A stretch of 64,000 bases of DNA, from NCBI RefSeq assembly GCF_017948485.1, contig NZ_JAFFSX010000015.1, forward strand, positions 124,001-188,000, written 5' to 3'. This stretch comes from Streptomyces sp. GESEQ-35 (GTDB taxonomy: Bacteria; Actinomycetota; Actinomycetes; Streptomycetales; Streptomycetaceae). Shown piece after piece: positions 31,451-39,636 of this stretch; the first letter of the stretch is position 1, and every line of letters begins with the position of its first letter. A program made the translations under genes and the position numbers. The notes under the pieces were generated by a model that saw nothing but the letters and a program-made list of their open reading frames with translations, ran no database searches and had not been told where the DNA came from.

Positions 31451-32569
31451 GTGGCTGAGATCCAGATTCCCGCTGACATCAAGCCCGCCGACGGACGTTT
31501 CGGCGCGGGCCCCTCCAAGGTGCGGACGGAAGCGCTGGACGCGCTGGCCGCCACCGGTACGTCCCTCATGGGCACCTCCCACCGCCAGGCCCCGGTGAAA
31601 AACCTGGTCGGCAAGGTGCGCGAGGGTGTCCGTGAGCTGTTCCAGCTGCCCGACGGCTACGAGGTCGTCCTCGGCAACGGCGGCTCGACCGCGTTCTGGG
31701 ACATCGCGACCCACGGCCTGATCGAGAACAGGTCGCAGCACCTCACCTTCGGCGAGTTCTCCTCCAAGTTCGCCAAGGCCGCGAAGCTCGCCCCCTGGCT
31801 GGCCGAACCGGACGTCATCTCCACCGACCCCGGCACGCACCCCGAGCCGGTCGCCGAGGCGGGCGTCGACGTATACGCCTTCACGCACAACGAGACCTCG
31901 ACCGGTGTCGCCATGCCGATCAAGCGCGTGGCCGGCGCCGACGAGGGCGCCCTCGTCCTGGTCGACGCCACGTCCGGCGCCGGCGGCCTCCCGGTCGACA
32001 TCGCCGAGACCGACGTCTACTACTTCGCCCCGCAGAAGTCCTTCGCCTCCGACGGCGGTCTGTGGATCGGCGTCTTCTCCCCCGCCGCGATCGAGCGCGC
32101 CGAGCGCGTTCACGCGAGCGGACGGCACATCCCGGAGTTCTTCAGCCTGCCCACGGCGATCGACAACTCCCGCAAGAACCAGACCTACAACACCCCCGGC
32201 CTCGCCACCCTCTTCCTGCTCAACGACCAGCTGGAGTGGATCAACGGCCAGGGCGGCCTGGACTGGGCGGTCCGCCGCACCGCCACCTCCGCACGGACGC
32301 TGTACGGCTGGGCCGAGGACATCAAGTTCGCGAACCCCTTCGTGACCGACCCGGCCAAGCGCTCGCAGGTCATCGGCACGATCGACTTCGTCGACGACAT
32401 CGACGCCGCCGCCATCGCCAAGGTCCTGCGCGCCAACGGCATCGTCGACACCGAGCCCTACCGCAAGCTCGGCCGCAACCAACTCCGCGTCGCCATGTTC
32501 CCGGCGATCGACCCGGCCGACGTCGAGGCGCTGACGAAGTGCGTCGACTACGTGATCGAGAAGCTGTAG
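31451..32569 (+). CDS. serC: Phosphoserine aminotransferase
   Basis: A 372-residue PLP enzyme of the phosphorylated serine pathway (3-phosphohydroxypyruvate + glutamate). The GTG at 31451 follows TACCCT by seven bases with no ribosome site, so it is probably leaderless. Length and sequence match the actinobacterial SerC group: FGAGPSKVRTEALDALAATGTSLMGTSHRQ at the start, LGNGGSTAFWD, HNETSTGVAMPI, VDATSGAGGLPVDI and the PLP lysine in YYFAPQKSFASDGGLW (about residue 197). Followed by a strong bidirectional terminator. Confidence 0.95.
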   Translation: MAEIQIPADIKPADGRFGAGPSKVRTEALDALAATGTSLMGTSHRQAPVKNLVGKVREGVRELFQLPDGYEVVLGNGGSTAFWDIATHGLIENRSQHLTFGEFSSKFAKAAKLAPWLAEPDVISTDPGTHPEPVAEAGVDVYAFTHNETSTGVAMPIKRVAGADEGALVLVDATSGAGGLPVDIAETDVYYFAPQKSFASDGGLWIGVFSPAAIERAERVHASGRHIPEFFSLPTAIDNSRKNQTYNTPGLATLFLLNDQLEWINGQGGLDWAVRRTATSARTLYGWAEDIKFANPFVTDPAKRSQVIGTIDFVDDIDAAAIAKVLRANGIVDTEPYRKLGRNQLRVAMFPAIDPADVEALTKCVDYVIEKL

Positions 32570-32581
32570 TCGTTTCTACGA

Positions 32582-32624
32582 CGACGAGGGGCGCCCGGAA
32601 CATTCTCCGGGCGCCCCTCAGTCG
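32582..32624. terminator. Bidirectional hairpin terminator between serC and cupin gene
   Basis: A perfect 14-bp stem, GAGGGGCGCCCGGA (32586-32599) with TCCGGGCGCCCCTC (32606-32619), loop ACATTC, extended by CGAC/GTCG after one bulged base. It serves the two convergent genes. Confidence 0.85.
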
Positions 32625-32634
32625 TTTGGGGTCG

Positions 32635-33000
32635 TCAGCCCATCTGGGACTTCACGTGGTCGATGACGCGGTCGAACTCCGGCGTCGGTGAGAAGTCCAC
32701 GTACTCGACGTCCTCAAGCGCCACCGGAATGTGGCCGGGCGCCCAGTAGAAGGCCTGGCCCGGCTCGTAGATCTCCTCGCCCTCCGGGGTCCGCATCTGC
32801 AGACGACCCGAGAACATGTACCCCCAGTGGGGGCACTGGCACATGTCATTGGGCATGCCCTTCAGGGCGGGCCCCATGTCCGTGCCCTTCGGAAGCCGGA
32901 TGAACGCGACGCTCATCTCGCCACCGAGCTCGGTCTTGCGCAATTCCACACCGCCACCCTCGAGGGCGACCGCGGTACCTTCCTTCGTTGCCGCCGTCAT
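32635..33000 (-). CDS. Cupin-domain protein
   Basis: A 121-residue single-domain cupin. The ATG at 33000 has AGGAGG seven bases upstream, an excellent site. The conserved barrel motifs appear as QCPHWGYMFSGRLQMRTPEGEEIYEPGQAFYWAPGHIPV; histidine and glutamate positions are partly kept, so metal binding is possible. Cupins range from dioxygenases to sugar isomerases and sensors, and nothing in the context narrows this. Confidence 0.82.
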   Translation of the reverse strand: MTAATKEGTAVALEGGGVELRKTELGGEMSVAFIRLPKGTDMGPALKGMPNDMCQCPHWGYMFSGRLQMRTPEGEEIYEPGQAFYWAPGHIPVALEDVEYVDFSPTPEFDRVIDHVKSQMG

Positions 33001-33074
33001 GATGCCTCCTGACTCATCCCCCTTCCAGTCTCGGCCCCGGGGCGGCACCCCGCACATCCGCGCAGATCAACGGC

Positions 33075-33896
33075 TCAGCGGCTCAGCTTCCGGAACCGCC
33101 GCACCGCCAGCGGCAGGAAGATCAGCGTCAGTACCACCGGCCACACCCCCGCCATCAGCAGCGCGTGCTGCTCGACCCAGGAGTCGCCGACCGCGCCCGG
33201 CGAGCCGAACAGGTCGCGGGTGGCCGCCGCTGTGGAGGAGATCGGGTTCCAGGCCGCGACCGAGCCGAGCCAGTCCGGCATCAGCTGCGGGGCGACGAAG
33301 ATGCTGGAGATCATCGTCAGCGGGAAGGCGACCGCGAACAGGCCGCCCGCCGCCTCGGGGTTGGGTACGAGCAGGCCCAGCCACACGCCGATCCAGATCA
33401 GCGCGAACCGCAGCCACAGGAGCAGACCGAAGGCCGCGAGGAAGCCGAACCCGCCGTCCGGCCGCCAGCCCATCGCGACCGCCGTCAGCATCATGATGCC
33501 GAGCTCCGCGCAGGCCACCACCAGATCGGTCACCCCGCGCCCGGCGACCACCGCGGACGACGCCATCGGCATGGAGCGGAACCGGTCGATGACGCCCCTG
33601 GTGGCGTCGTACACCACGACCGTCGCCGTGTTGATGAAGCCGAACGCCATGGTCATCACGAACATGCCCGGCATCAGGAAGTCCTTGTAGTCCCCGCCGC
33701 CCGGCACCTTCATCGCGCTGCCGAAGACATAGCCGTAGAGGAGGACGGACAGGATCGGGAAGCCCAGCTGCCAGGCGATGTTGACCGGTTGGCGCTGGTA
33801 GTGGGTGAGGCCGCGGCGGACGATGTTCCAGCAGTCGGCGAGCGCCCAGTAGGTGCGGCTGCGGGCGGGCAGCCCGGTCGGATCGACGGTGGTCAT
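33075..33896 (-). CDS. ABC-2 transporter permease, DrrB-like
   Basis: A 273-residue permease with six hydrophobic segments and the ABC-2 signature region near FINTATVVVYDATRGVIDRFRSMPMASSAVVAGRG (about residues 86-120). It overlaps its ATPase gene by four bases. The pair is of the daunorubicin-resistance (DrrAB) type and is likely a drug or lipid exporter controlled by the divergent TetR regulator. Confidence 0.9.
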   Translation of the reverse strand: MTTVDPTGLPARSRTYWALADCWNIVRRGLTHYQRQPVNIAWQLGFPILSVLLYGYVFGSAMKVPGGGDYKDFLMPGMFVMTMAFGFINTATVVVYDATRGVIDRFRSMPMASSAVVAGRGVTDLVVACAELGIMMLTAVAMGWRPDGGFGFLAAFGLLLWLRFALIWIGVWLGLLVPNPEAAGGLFAVAFPLTMISSIFVAPQLMPDWLGSVAAWNPISSTAAATRDLFGSPGAVGDSWVEQHALLMAGVWPVVLTLIFLPLAVRRFRKLSR

Positions 33897-34855
33897 GCCG
33901 CGGCCTCCTTCTCGGTGCGGTGTCCGGTCAGCCGCAGGAACACGTCGTCCAGGCTCGGCCTGCGCAGCCCGATGTCCTCGACCGGCACGCCCTCGTCCTG
34001 GAGTGTGCGGGCCACCTCGGTGAGGGCCGACACCCGGTCGGTCACCGGGGCGTGCACGCGCAGTTCGGTCTCGTCGGTCTCCGGTTCGCCGTCGGAGACG
34101 CGGGCGACGACCTTCACCGCCCGCGGGATGTCGGCGCGTTCGCTGAGGACGACCTCGATGCGGTCGCCGCCGACACGGTTCTTCAGTCCCTCCGGGGAGT
34201 CGTCCGCGATCGACCGGCCCTGGTCGATGACGGTGACGCGGGAGGCGAGCTTGTCGGCCTCCTCCAGATACTGCGTGGTCAGCAGCACGGTGGTGCCGCT
34301 CGCCACCAACGCCCGTACGGAATCCCAGACTTCACCCCGGCCGCGGGGATCGAGGCCCGTCGTCGGCTCGTCCAGGAAGAGGACCGCCGGGGTGAGGATC
34401 ATCGACGCGGCGAGGTCGAGGCGGCGCCGCATGCCGCCGCTGTAGGCGCCCACGCCCTTGTCGGCGGCGTCGGTCAGGTCGAACTGCTCCAGCAGCTCGG
34501 TGGCCCGCAGCCGCGCCCGCTTCCCGCCGAGGTGGAACAGCCTGCCGAACATCTCCAGGTTCTGCCGCCCGGTGAGCACCTCGTCCACGGCGGCGTACTG
34601 CCCGGTCAGCCCGATCCTCGCCCGCACCTCGCGCGACTGTCGTACGACGTCCAGGCCGGCCACCGTCGCCCGTCCGCCGTCCAGTCGCAGCAGCGTGGAC
34701 AGGATGCGGACCGCGGTGGTCTTGCCGGCGCCGTTCGGTCCGAGCAGCCCGTGCACGGTGCCCTCGCGCACGGCGAGGTCGAAGCCGTCGAGGGCGTGTT
34801 TCTCGCCGTACCGCTTCTCCAGGCCCTCCGCCCGGACCGCGTAACCGTCGCTCAT
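33893..34855 (-). CDS. ABC transporter ATP-binding protein, DrrA-like
   Basis: A 320-residue ATPase with Walker A (GLLGPNGAGKTT, about residue 36), signature YSGGMRRRLDLA (about 138), Walker B VLFLDEPTTGLD and a C-terminal extension of about 90 residues with the DrrA-type ending (EDIGLRRPSLDDVFLRLTGHRTEKE), which in DrrA helps assembly with DrrB. The ATG at 34855 follows GGGGGAA. Divergent from its probable TetR regulator, with two repeated operator elements between them. Confidence 0.92.
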   Translation of the reverse strand: MSDGYAVRAEGLEKRYGEKHALDGFDLAVREGTVHGLLGPNGAGKTTAVRILSTLLRLDGGRATVAGLDVVRQSREVRARIGLTGQYAAVDEVLTGRQNLEMFGRLFHLGGKRARLRATELLEQFDLTDAADKGVGAYSGGMRRRLDLAASMILTPAVLFLDEPTTGLDPRGRGEVWDSVRALVASGTTVLLTTQYLEEADKLASRVTVIDQGRSIADDSPEGLKNRVGGDRIEVVLSERADIPRAVKVVARVSDGEPETDETELRVHAPVTDRVSALTEVARTLQDEGVPVEDIGLRRPSLDDVFLRLTGHRTEKEAAA

Positions 34856-34878
34856 GGTTCCCCCTTCTCTTCAACTGA

Positions 34879-34912
34879 GTACACCGTACCCTATTGCGCG
34901 TACACCGTACCC
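34879..34912. promoter_or_regulatory. Two direct repeats of a GTAC-ACC-GTAC operator
   Basis: GTACACCGTACCC occurs at 34879-34891 and again at 34900-34912, 21 bases (two helical turns) apart. Each contains GTAC arms three bases apart. They lie between the divergent ABC and tetR genes, as expected for a TetR operator; on the minus strand TAGGGT between them may be the -10 of the ABC operon. Confidence 0.65.
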
Positions 34913-34943
34913 AGTTTCTCGGCGAGGATTTAAGCTGAGCGGC

Positions 34944-35711
34944 ATGACAAGCGGCAAGGGCGGTACGGAGACCAGTGGCAGCGGCGACATCGGGCGCACG
35001 CTGGAACTGCTCTGGGACACCGGCCGGCGCCCCAGTCGCGGCCCGAAGCCGGGTCTGAGCCTGGACCAGATCGTGGCGGCGGCCGTCCGGATCGCGGACG
35101 AGGAGGGCCTGGACGCCGTCTCGATGCGCCGCGTCGCCACCGAACTCGGCACCGGCACCATGTCCCTCTACCGCTATGTCCCCGGCAAGGGCGAGCTGCT
35201 CGACCTGATGCTGGACCGGGTCCAGAAGCCGTCCGAGAACCCGGCCGACCTGGGCGAGGGCGACTGGCGCTCGGCACTGGAGGCCCTGGGCCGCGCCACC
35301 CTCGCCCTCTACCGGCGCCACCCCTGGCTGCTCCAGGTCAACCAGTCCCGTCCGATACTCGGCCCGAGTGCCCTCGACGGCATGGAGAAGGTGCTCTCGC
35401 TCATCCGGCCGATGGGACTGACCGACCCCGAGCTGGTGTCGGCGATCATCACGATCGACGGGTACGTCGTCGGGGCCGCGCGCACGCAGCTGTACCAGAT
35501 GGAGGCGGAGCGCCGTTCCGGCCTGACGGACGCGGAGTTCTGGCAGGCCCAGGTGCCGACGCTGGAGAAGGTCCTCGCGTCGGGCCGCTACCCGGTGATG
35601 GCCTCCCTCTCCGAGGACACGTTCGGCCCCGACTTCGACCACTTCGAGTTCGGGCTCCAGCGGATCCTGGACGGGCTCGAAGTGTTCGTCGCCCGGCGCG
35701 GCAAAGGGTGA
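34944..35711 (+). CDS. TetR-family regulator of the DrrAB-like exporter
   Basis: A 255-residue regulator with an unusual N-terminal leader of about 40 residues before the HTH (LSLDQIVAAAVRIADEEGLDAVSMRRVATELGTGTMSLYRYVPGKGELLDLM, about 40-92) and a long TetR C-terminal domain. This form is typical of Streptomyces regulators next to drug exporters. TAAGCT ends seven bases before the ATG, so the mRNA is probably leaderless. The direct-repeat operator in the divergent region suggests it represses both itself and the exporter. Confidence 0.88.
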   Translation: MTSGKGGTETSGSGDIGRTLELLWDTGRRPSRGPKPGLSLDQIVAAAVRIADEEGLDAVSMRRVATELGTGTMSLYRYVPGKGELLDLMLDRVQKPSENPADLGEGDWRSALEALGRATLALYRRHPWLLQVNQSRPILGPSALDGMEKVLSLIRPMGLTDPELVSAIITIDGYVVGAARTQLYQMEAERRSGLTDAEFWQAQVPTLEKVLASGRYPVMASLSEDTFGPDFDHFEFGLQRILDGLEVFVARRGKG

Positions 35712-35743
35712 CAAAGCGAGCGATCAGTGCCTGTATGGAAGGC

Positions 35744-36160
35744 ATGAATACCCCGAGTACGAGCCCCGAGCTCACCCCCTTCATCAAGCAATGGGCCGTC
35801 CTCCTCACCAGCCACAAGAGGGACGGCACCGGCGTCGGCACCCCCGTGAACATCGCCGTCGAGGGCGACCACGCGTACTTCCGCACCCCGGGCAGGGCCT
35901 GGAAGGCCAAGCGTCTGCGCAACAACCCCGAGGTGGAGATCGCCCCCTCCACCGTCCGCGGCGCCCCGACCGGCCCCGAGATCCACGCCCGGGCGCGCCT
36001 GCTGGACCACGGCAGCGACGAGGACAAGCACGCAGCCCTGCTGCTGCGGAAGAAGTACCCCCTCACGCATGGGGTGTTCGTGCCGCTGAGCCACAAGGTG
36101 ATGCGGACGCAGACGCTGCACTACGAGGTGCGGCCGGCGGAGGAGAAGCCACAGGACTGA
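35744..36160 (+). CDS. PPOX-class (F420-dependent type) split-barrel protein
   Basis: A 138-residue split-beta-barrel protein; the ATG at 35744 follows GGAAGG. The segment SHKRDGTGVGTPVNIAVEGDHAYFRT is the flavin/F420-binding signature of FDOR-type proteins annotated as PPOX-class F420-dependent enzymes, followed by KAKRLRNNPEVEIAPS. Reductase activity on a small substrate is likely but unspecified. It begins 32 bases after the TetR gene and may be cotranscribed with it. Confidence 0.83.
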   Translation: MNTPSTSPELTPFIKQWAVLLTSHKRDGTGVGTPVNIAVEGDHAYFRTPGRAWKAKRLRNNPEVEIAPSTVRGAPTGPEIHARARLLDHGSDEDKHAALLLRKKYPLTHGVFVPLSHKVMRTQTLHYEVRPAEEKPQD

Positions 36161-36171
36161 GACAGACAGGC

Positions 36172-37140
36172 CTACGACCGTCGCCGCAGCAGCCTCTTGA
36201 ACCCGAGTACGACGGCGAGTCCTACGGCGACGGCGAGGGCGCCGACCTTGAGGTTGTCGCTGTCCCCGTCACCGCCTGCCGCCGAACTCCCGCTGCCGGA
36301 AGGCGAGTCGGAGGACCCGGAGGAGCCGTAGGGCACGTCCTCCGCCTTCACCTCACTGCCCGCCCCCTCGCTCCCGAGCATCAGCTTCGTCCCGTCGACG
36401 CTGTAGGTGACGGACTCCCCCTGCCCGAGCGGCACGCTGATCCGCCCCTGCCGCTTGATCTTCCCGCCGTTCCATTCGTAGGAGATCCCGCCGAAGTATC
36501 CGCGTACGGCGAGCTGTTCGCCGTCGGGCGAGAAGGCGGCGTCCGTGGCCCACAGGTCGACGGCGACGGCGGGCTTGAACACATTGGTCCCGGAGGAGGA
36601 GAGCTTGGCCGGGCCCTCATACAGATGCCCGCCGTCCTCCTGCTTGTCGATGATGTAGACGCGCCCCGTCTTGGGGTGGACGACCATCGACTCGGCGTCA
36701 CGGGAGCCGTTCGAGTACTTCACTACATACTGCGTGGCCCGGACGCTCTGGTCGGTGAGGTCCTTGGGCTCGGGCAGCTGATAGAGCCACACATAGGGCC
36801 AGGTGACCCCGTCGTTGTCGCCGATGTCGCCGACCCAGATCTGGTTGTCCGGCCCGATCGCGATGGCCTCGACATCACGCGGTGTACCCACGCCGGTCAT
36901 GGTGATCCTGGCGACGGTCTTGCCGGTGCTGCTGTCCACGGCGTAGAGGTAGGCGCCGGTGTCCTGGTCGTTGTGCGTCCAGTAGATGCCCGGGTGCTGA
37001 CGGGAGGCGGCGAGGCCGCTGGACTCGGTGATGCGGGGGTCGCTGATCGTGAAGGTCTCGTCGCCGTCGGCGGCGGATGCGGGCACGGTGAAGGCACCCA
37101 CGAGGAGGACCCCGGCAAGGAACGCGAGCAGTCGGCGCAT
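36172..37140 (-). CDS. Secreted, membrane-anchored propeller-like protein
   Basis: A 322-residue surface protein: signal peptide (MRRLLAFLAGVLLVGAFTVPASAA), a domain of about 240 residues with repeated beta-rich segments (GIYWTHNDQDTGAYLYAVDSSTG; VEAIAIGPDNQIWVGDIGDND; ESMVVHPKTGRVYIIDK; DAAFSPDGEQLAVRGY) resembling a beta-propeller, a Ser/Gly/Asp-rich linker, one transmembrane helix (VGALAVAVGLAVVLGF) and a basic tail KRLLRRRS. It likely faces the cell exterior. No LPXTG motif is present. Ligand or activity unknown. Confidence 0.78.
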   Translation of the reverse strand: MRRLLAFLAGVLLVGAFTVPASAADGDETFTISDPRITESSGLAASRQHPGIYWTHNDQDTGAYLYAVDSSTGKTVARITMTGVGTPRDVEAIAIGPDNQIWVGDIGDNDGVTWPYVWLYQLPEPKDLTDQSVRATQYVVKYSNGSRDAESMVVHPKTGRVYIIDKQEDGGHLYEGPAKLSSSGTNVFKPAVAVDLWATDAAFSPDGEQLAVRGYFGGISYEWNGGKIKRQGRISVPLGQGESVTYSVDGTKLMLGSEGAGSEVKAEDVPYGSSGSSDSPSGSGSSAAGGDGDSDNLKVGALAVAVGLAVVLGFKRLLRRRS

Positions 37141-37229
37141 GCCCCCAAGACTGCCATCCCGCTCTGCACTTCACGGAGAGTGTCCGGCTTCACACCCCGT
37201 CCGTCCCGCTGATCGTCCATCATGAGCGG

Positions 37230-37907
37230 ATGCTCAGGTTCATGCCCGTCGGCGACTCCCAGACGATCGGAAGCGCGGGCGAACACACATGGCGTTACCG
37301 AATGTGGCAGCACCTGCGCGAGACGTACGGCGGCCCGTTCGCCCTCGTCGGCCCGCGCGAGACGCTGTTCGACAAGGCGACGGGCGCCCCCACGTCGTAC
37401 GAGTACGCCGACCCCGACTTCCCCCGCGCCCACCTGGCCGGCTGGGGCGAGGGCTGGCTCCAGATGGCTCCGCTGATCGGCGAGGCGGTGCGGTCGTGCA
37501 GGGCGAATGTGTTGTTGGTGTCGCTGGGGCTGATCGACCTGGGCTTCTACACGAACGCGGACCAGACGGCGGAGAACGTACGGGGCTTCGTCGCGACGGC
37601 GAGGGCGGCGAACCCAAAGGTGCGGATGGTCGTGCTGCCGGTGATCCCGAACGTCCGCGCCGAGACGGACCCCGCCTTCGCCGCGGAGGTCGCCCGCTTC
37701 AACGAGCTGCTCGCAAAGGCGGTCGCCGACCTGGACGAGCCCCGCTCACCCCTGTTGCTGGCGTCGCCGCCCCCGTCGTACGACATCAACTTCGACACCT
37801 ACGACGGCACGCATCCGAACGAGAGCGGCGAGCACAAGATCGCGGAGGCGTTCGCGGACGCGATGTATCAGGCTTGGGATGTGGGCGAGCCGTACGAGGC
37901 CGACTGA
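37230..37907 (+). CDS. SGNH/GDSL-type hydrolase
   Basis: A 225-residue cytosolic esterase/lipase-fold protein. Block I is FMPVGDSQTIG with the nucleophilic serine near residue 10, and block V is YDGTHPNESGEH with Asp and His near 190-193. Block III, normally G-x-N-D, reads LGLIDLG, so the asparagine of the oxyanion hole is missing. The ATG at 37230 follows CATCAT at leaderless spacing; the internal ATG at 37242 is a second candidate. It is divergent from the membrane-anchored protein. Confidence 0.8.
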   Translation: MLRFMPVGDSQTIGSAGEHTWRYRMWQHLRETYGGPFALVGPRETLFDKATGAPTSYEYADPDFPRAHLAGWGEGWLQMAPLIGEAVRSCRANVLLVSLGLIDLGFYTNADQTAENVRGFVATARAANPKVRMVVLPVIPNVRAETDPAFAAEVARFNELLAKAVADLDEPRSPLLLASPPPSYDINFDTYDGTHPNESGEHKIAEAFADAMYQAWDVGEPYEAD

Positions 37908-38002
37908 CGGCCGGGGGCTGACATGTGAGCTTCCTCTCCGTGTCATGGTCACCGTGCGTGTCGTTGTTCGCCTCGATGAACAGGCTTGAAGACAGGATCG
38001 AG

Positions 38003-38497
38003 ATGGCCGACGCCAACACGAAGCGGTTGGACGAGTGGTTCGAACGTCTTGAGCGCATGCCCGTCCCGGAAGGATTCAGGGTAGAGATCGTCGGCGGCAA
38101 CGTTCACATGACGCCGCAGCGGGACACGCATTGGGAGATCATCCGCCGACTCCTGTGTGCTCTTGAGGACAGGTTCGGGAGGGAAGTCATTGTGTTCTCG
38201 GATGTCCGGATCGACTTTCCGGGCCGCGAGAACGGATTCTGCCCGGACATCGCCCTGCTCAAGGACTCGGCGAGGCCGGACGACGAAGACCACTGGCGTT
38301 ACCAGGATGTCGAGTTCGTCGCCGAAGTCCCCGTCTATCTCATCTCAGACCCCTACCAGGGCAAGTGCCACCTCTACACACAGCCCAAGAAGGGCGAATA
38401 CCTCACGGAGCTGACCGTCTCCTTCGGCACCGACATCGACCTCACCGGCACAGTGATCGACCTCGTCCTCAAGACCGACGACTTCCCCCGGGACTAA
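38003..38497 (+). pseudogene. Uma2-family (DUF820) nuclease with internal deletion
   Basis: A 164-residue product from ATG 38003 (upstream in-frame ATGs at 37925 and 37976 lack ribosome sites). It matches Uma2 proteins from RLDEWFERLERMPVPEGFRVEIVGGNVHMTPQ through ENGFCPDIALLKD, but then VEFVAEV is joined directly to PVYLISDPYQGKCHLYT. In normal members about 25 residues lie between these, including the VSPS...K...Y segment of the PD-(D/E)xK active site. An in-frame deletion has therefore probably removed the catalytic core; the gene is still open and might be expressed as an inactive protein. Confidence 0.65.
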
Positions 38498-38512
38498 TGG
38501 GAGGGTGTGGCC

Positions 38513-39139
38513 ATGGCCCTCATCCACCACACCACCCTCAAGCCGACCAAGCTGGAACTCCTGACCACGTGGCTGCCGACCCGCCCGTGGTACGTCGGCG
38601 GCACGGGTGAACCGGTGTTGACGAAGGCCGGTGGGTTTCGGCTGGACGACCCGGAGGGGGAGGTCGGTATCGAGTTCATGGTGGTCACCGACGCCTCTGT
38701 CCCGGACCCCGCTTCCTATCTGGTGCCGCTCGCCTACCGAGGTGCCCCGCTCGACGGCGTGGAGCACGCCCTCGTCGGCACGATGGAGCACGGTGTGCTC
38801 GGGAAGCGCTGGGCCTACGACGGCTGTCACGACCCGGTGCTGGTCGCCCAGTTGCTGGCCCTGCTCGAAGGCCGGGTCCAGGCCCAGGCGCAGAGCGTCA
38901 CCGACACCCCCGACCGCGAGGTCACCCGCGCCTACGCCGGCCCCGGCCTCCCCTCCACCGCCACGGCCGCCGACACCCAGGACGGCACCGAACTCCGCGT
39001 CTCCGACGGCACGGCCCTCCGTCTGCACCGAGGCCTGCGGCCCGGCACGAAGGCCCCCGAAGACGCGGCCGGCCACATCACCGGCGCCTGGGAGTTGCCG
39101 AACGGCACGCGGGCGCGCGCACCGTTCGCCGTGCTCTGA
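38513..39139 (+). CDS. Protein with maltokinase N-terminal cap-like domain
   Basis: A 208-residue protein; the ATG at 38513 has GGGAGG eight bases upstream. The start (MALIHHTTLKPTKLELLTTWLPTRPWYVG) and the body (YLVPLAYRGAPLDGVEHALVGTMEHGVLGKRWAYDGCHDPVLV) are those of a Streptomyces family related to the N-terminal cap of maltokinase and often misannotated as 1,4-alpha-glucan branching protein. The kinase domain is absent. It begins 15 bases after the Uma2 remnant. Function unknown. Confidence 0.72.
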   Translation: MALIHHTTLKPTKLELLTTWLPTRPWYVGGTGEPVLTKAGGFRLDDPEGEVGIEFMVVTDASVPDPASYLVPLAYRGAPLDGVEHALVGTMEHGVLGKRWAYDGCHDPVLVAQLLALLEGRVQAQAQSVTDTPDREVTRAYAGPGLPSTATAADTQDGTELRVSDGTALRLHRGLRPGTKAPEDAAGHITGAWELPNGTRARAPFAVL

Positions 39140-39145
39140 CCCCGG

Positions 39146-39553
39146 TCACACCCCGCCCCGGGCCGCCTCCCACAGCAACTCCCCCACCACGAACGGCACC
39201 CTCTCCGACGGCACCGACCGCCACCCCAACGGCCACGTCGTTCCCGTCAGCGCCGGTACGCCCACGTACGCCCAGACGCCGTCACCGCGCGTGAGAGCAC
39301 GCACGCCGGGCGGCCAGCGGTACGCGGACGCGGTTTGCGGGGGCAACAGAAAGTACATGTTCCGTTCGCCGCTGAACTCCTGGACGACCGGGCCCGCGTC
39401 GAAGTCCGTGGCGGACATCAGCTCGTTGGCGACGCGTTCCCCTTCAGCTCCTCTGATACGTACGGCATCGAAGTGGATGCCGGCGTGCCGGAGGGCGAGG
39501 CCGGACGCGGGGATCCAGGTCGGGATCCAGGGGGCGGCGATTCTCTCGTTCAT
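39146..39553 (-). CDS. Hypothetical protein found beside XRE-DUF397 pairs
   Basis: A 135-residue protein of a type common in Streptomyces: HFDAVRIRGAEGERVANEL near the start, a central LLPPQTASAYRWPPGVRALTRGDGVWAYVGVPALTG and a closing GELLWEAA. The layout resembles small, solitary prim-pol-derived proteins that accompany XRE/DUF397 genes, but I cannot assign a function. It is divergent from the XRE regulator, with 83 bases between starts. Confidence 0.6.
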   Translation of the reverse strand: MNERIAAPWIPTWIPASGLALRHAGIHFDAVRIRGAEGERVANELMSATDFDAGPVVQEFSGERNMYFLLPPQTASAYRWPPGVRALTRGDGVWAYVGVPALTGTTWPLGWRSVPSERVPFVVGELLWEAARGGV

Positions 39554-39636
39554 GACGCAAAGCGTTCCGGGTGCTCACATACTGTGACCAGGGGTTTGCA
39601 AGGGTGGTGCGGGGCTGTGCAGTTGGGGAGGTCGTT

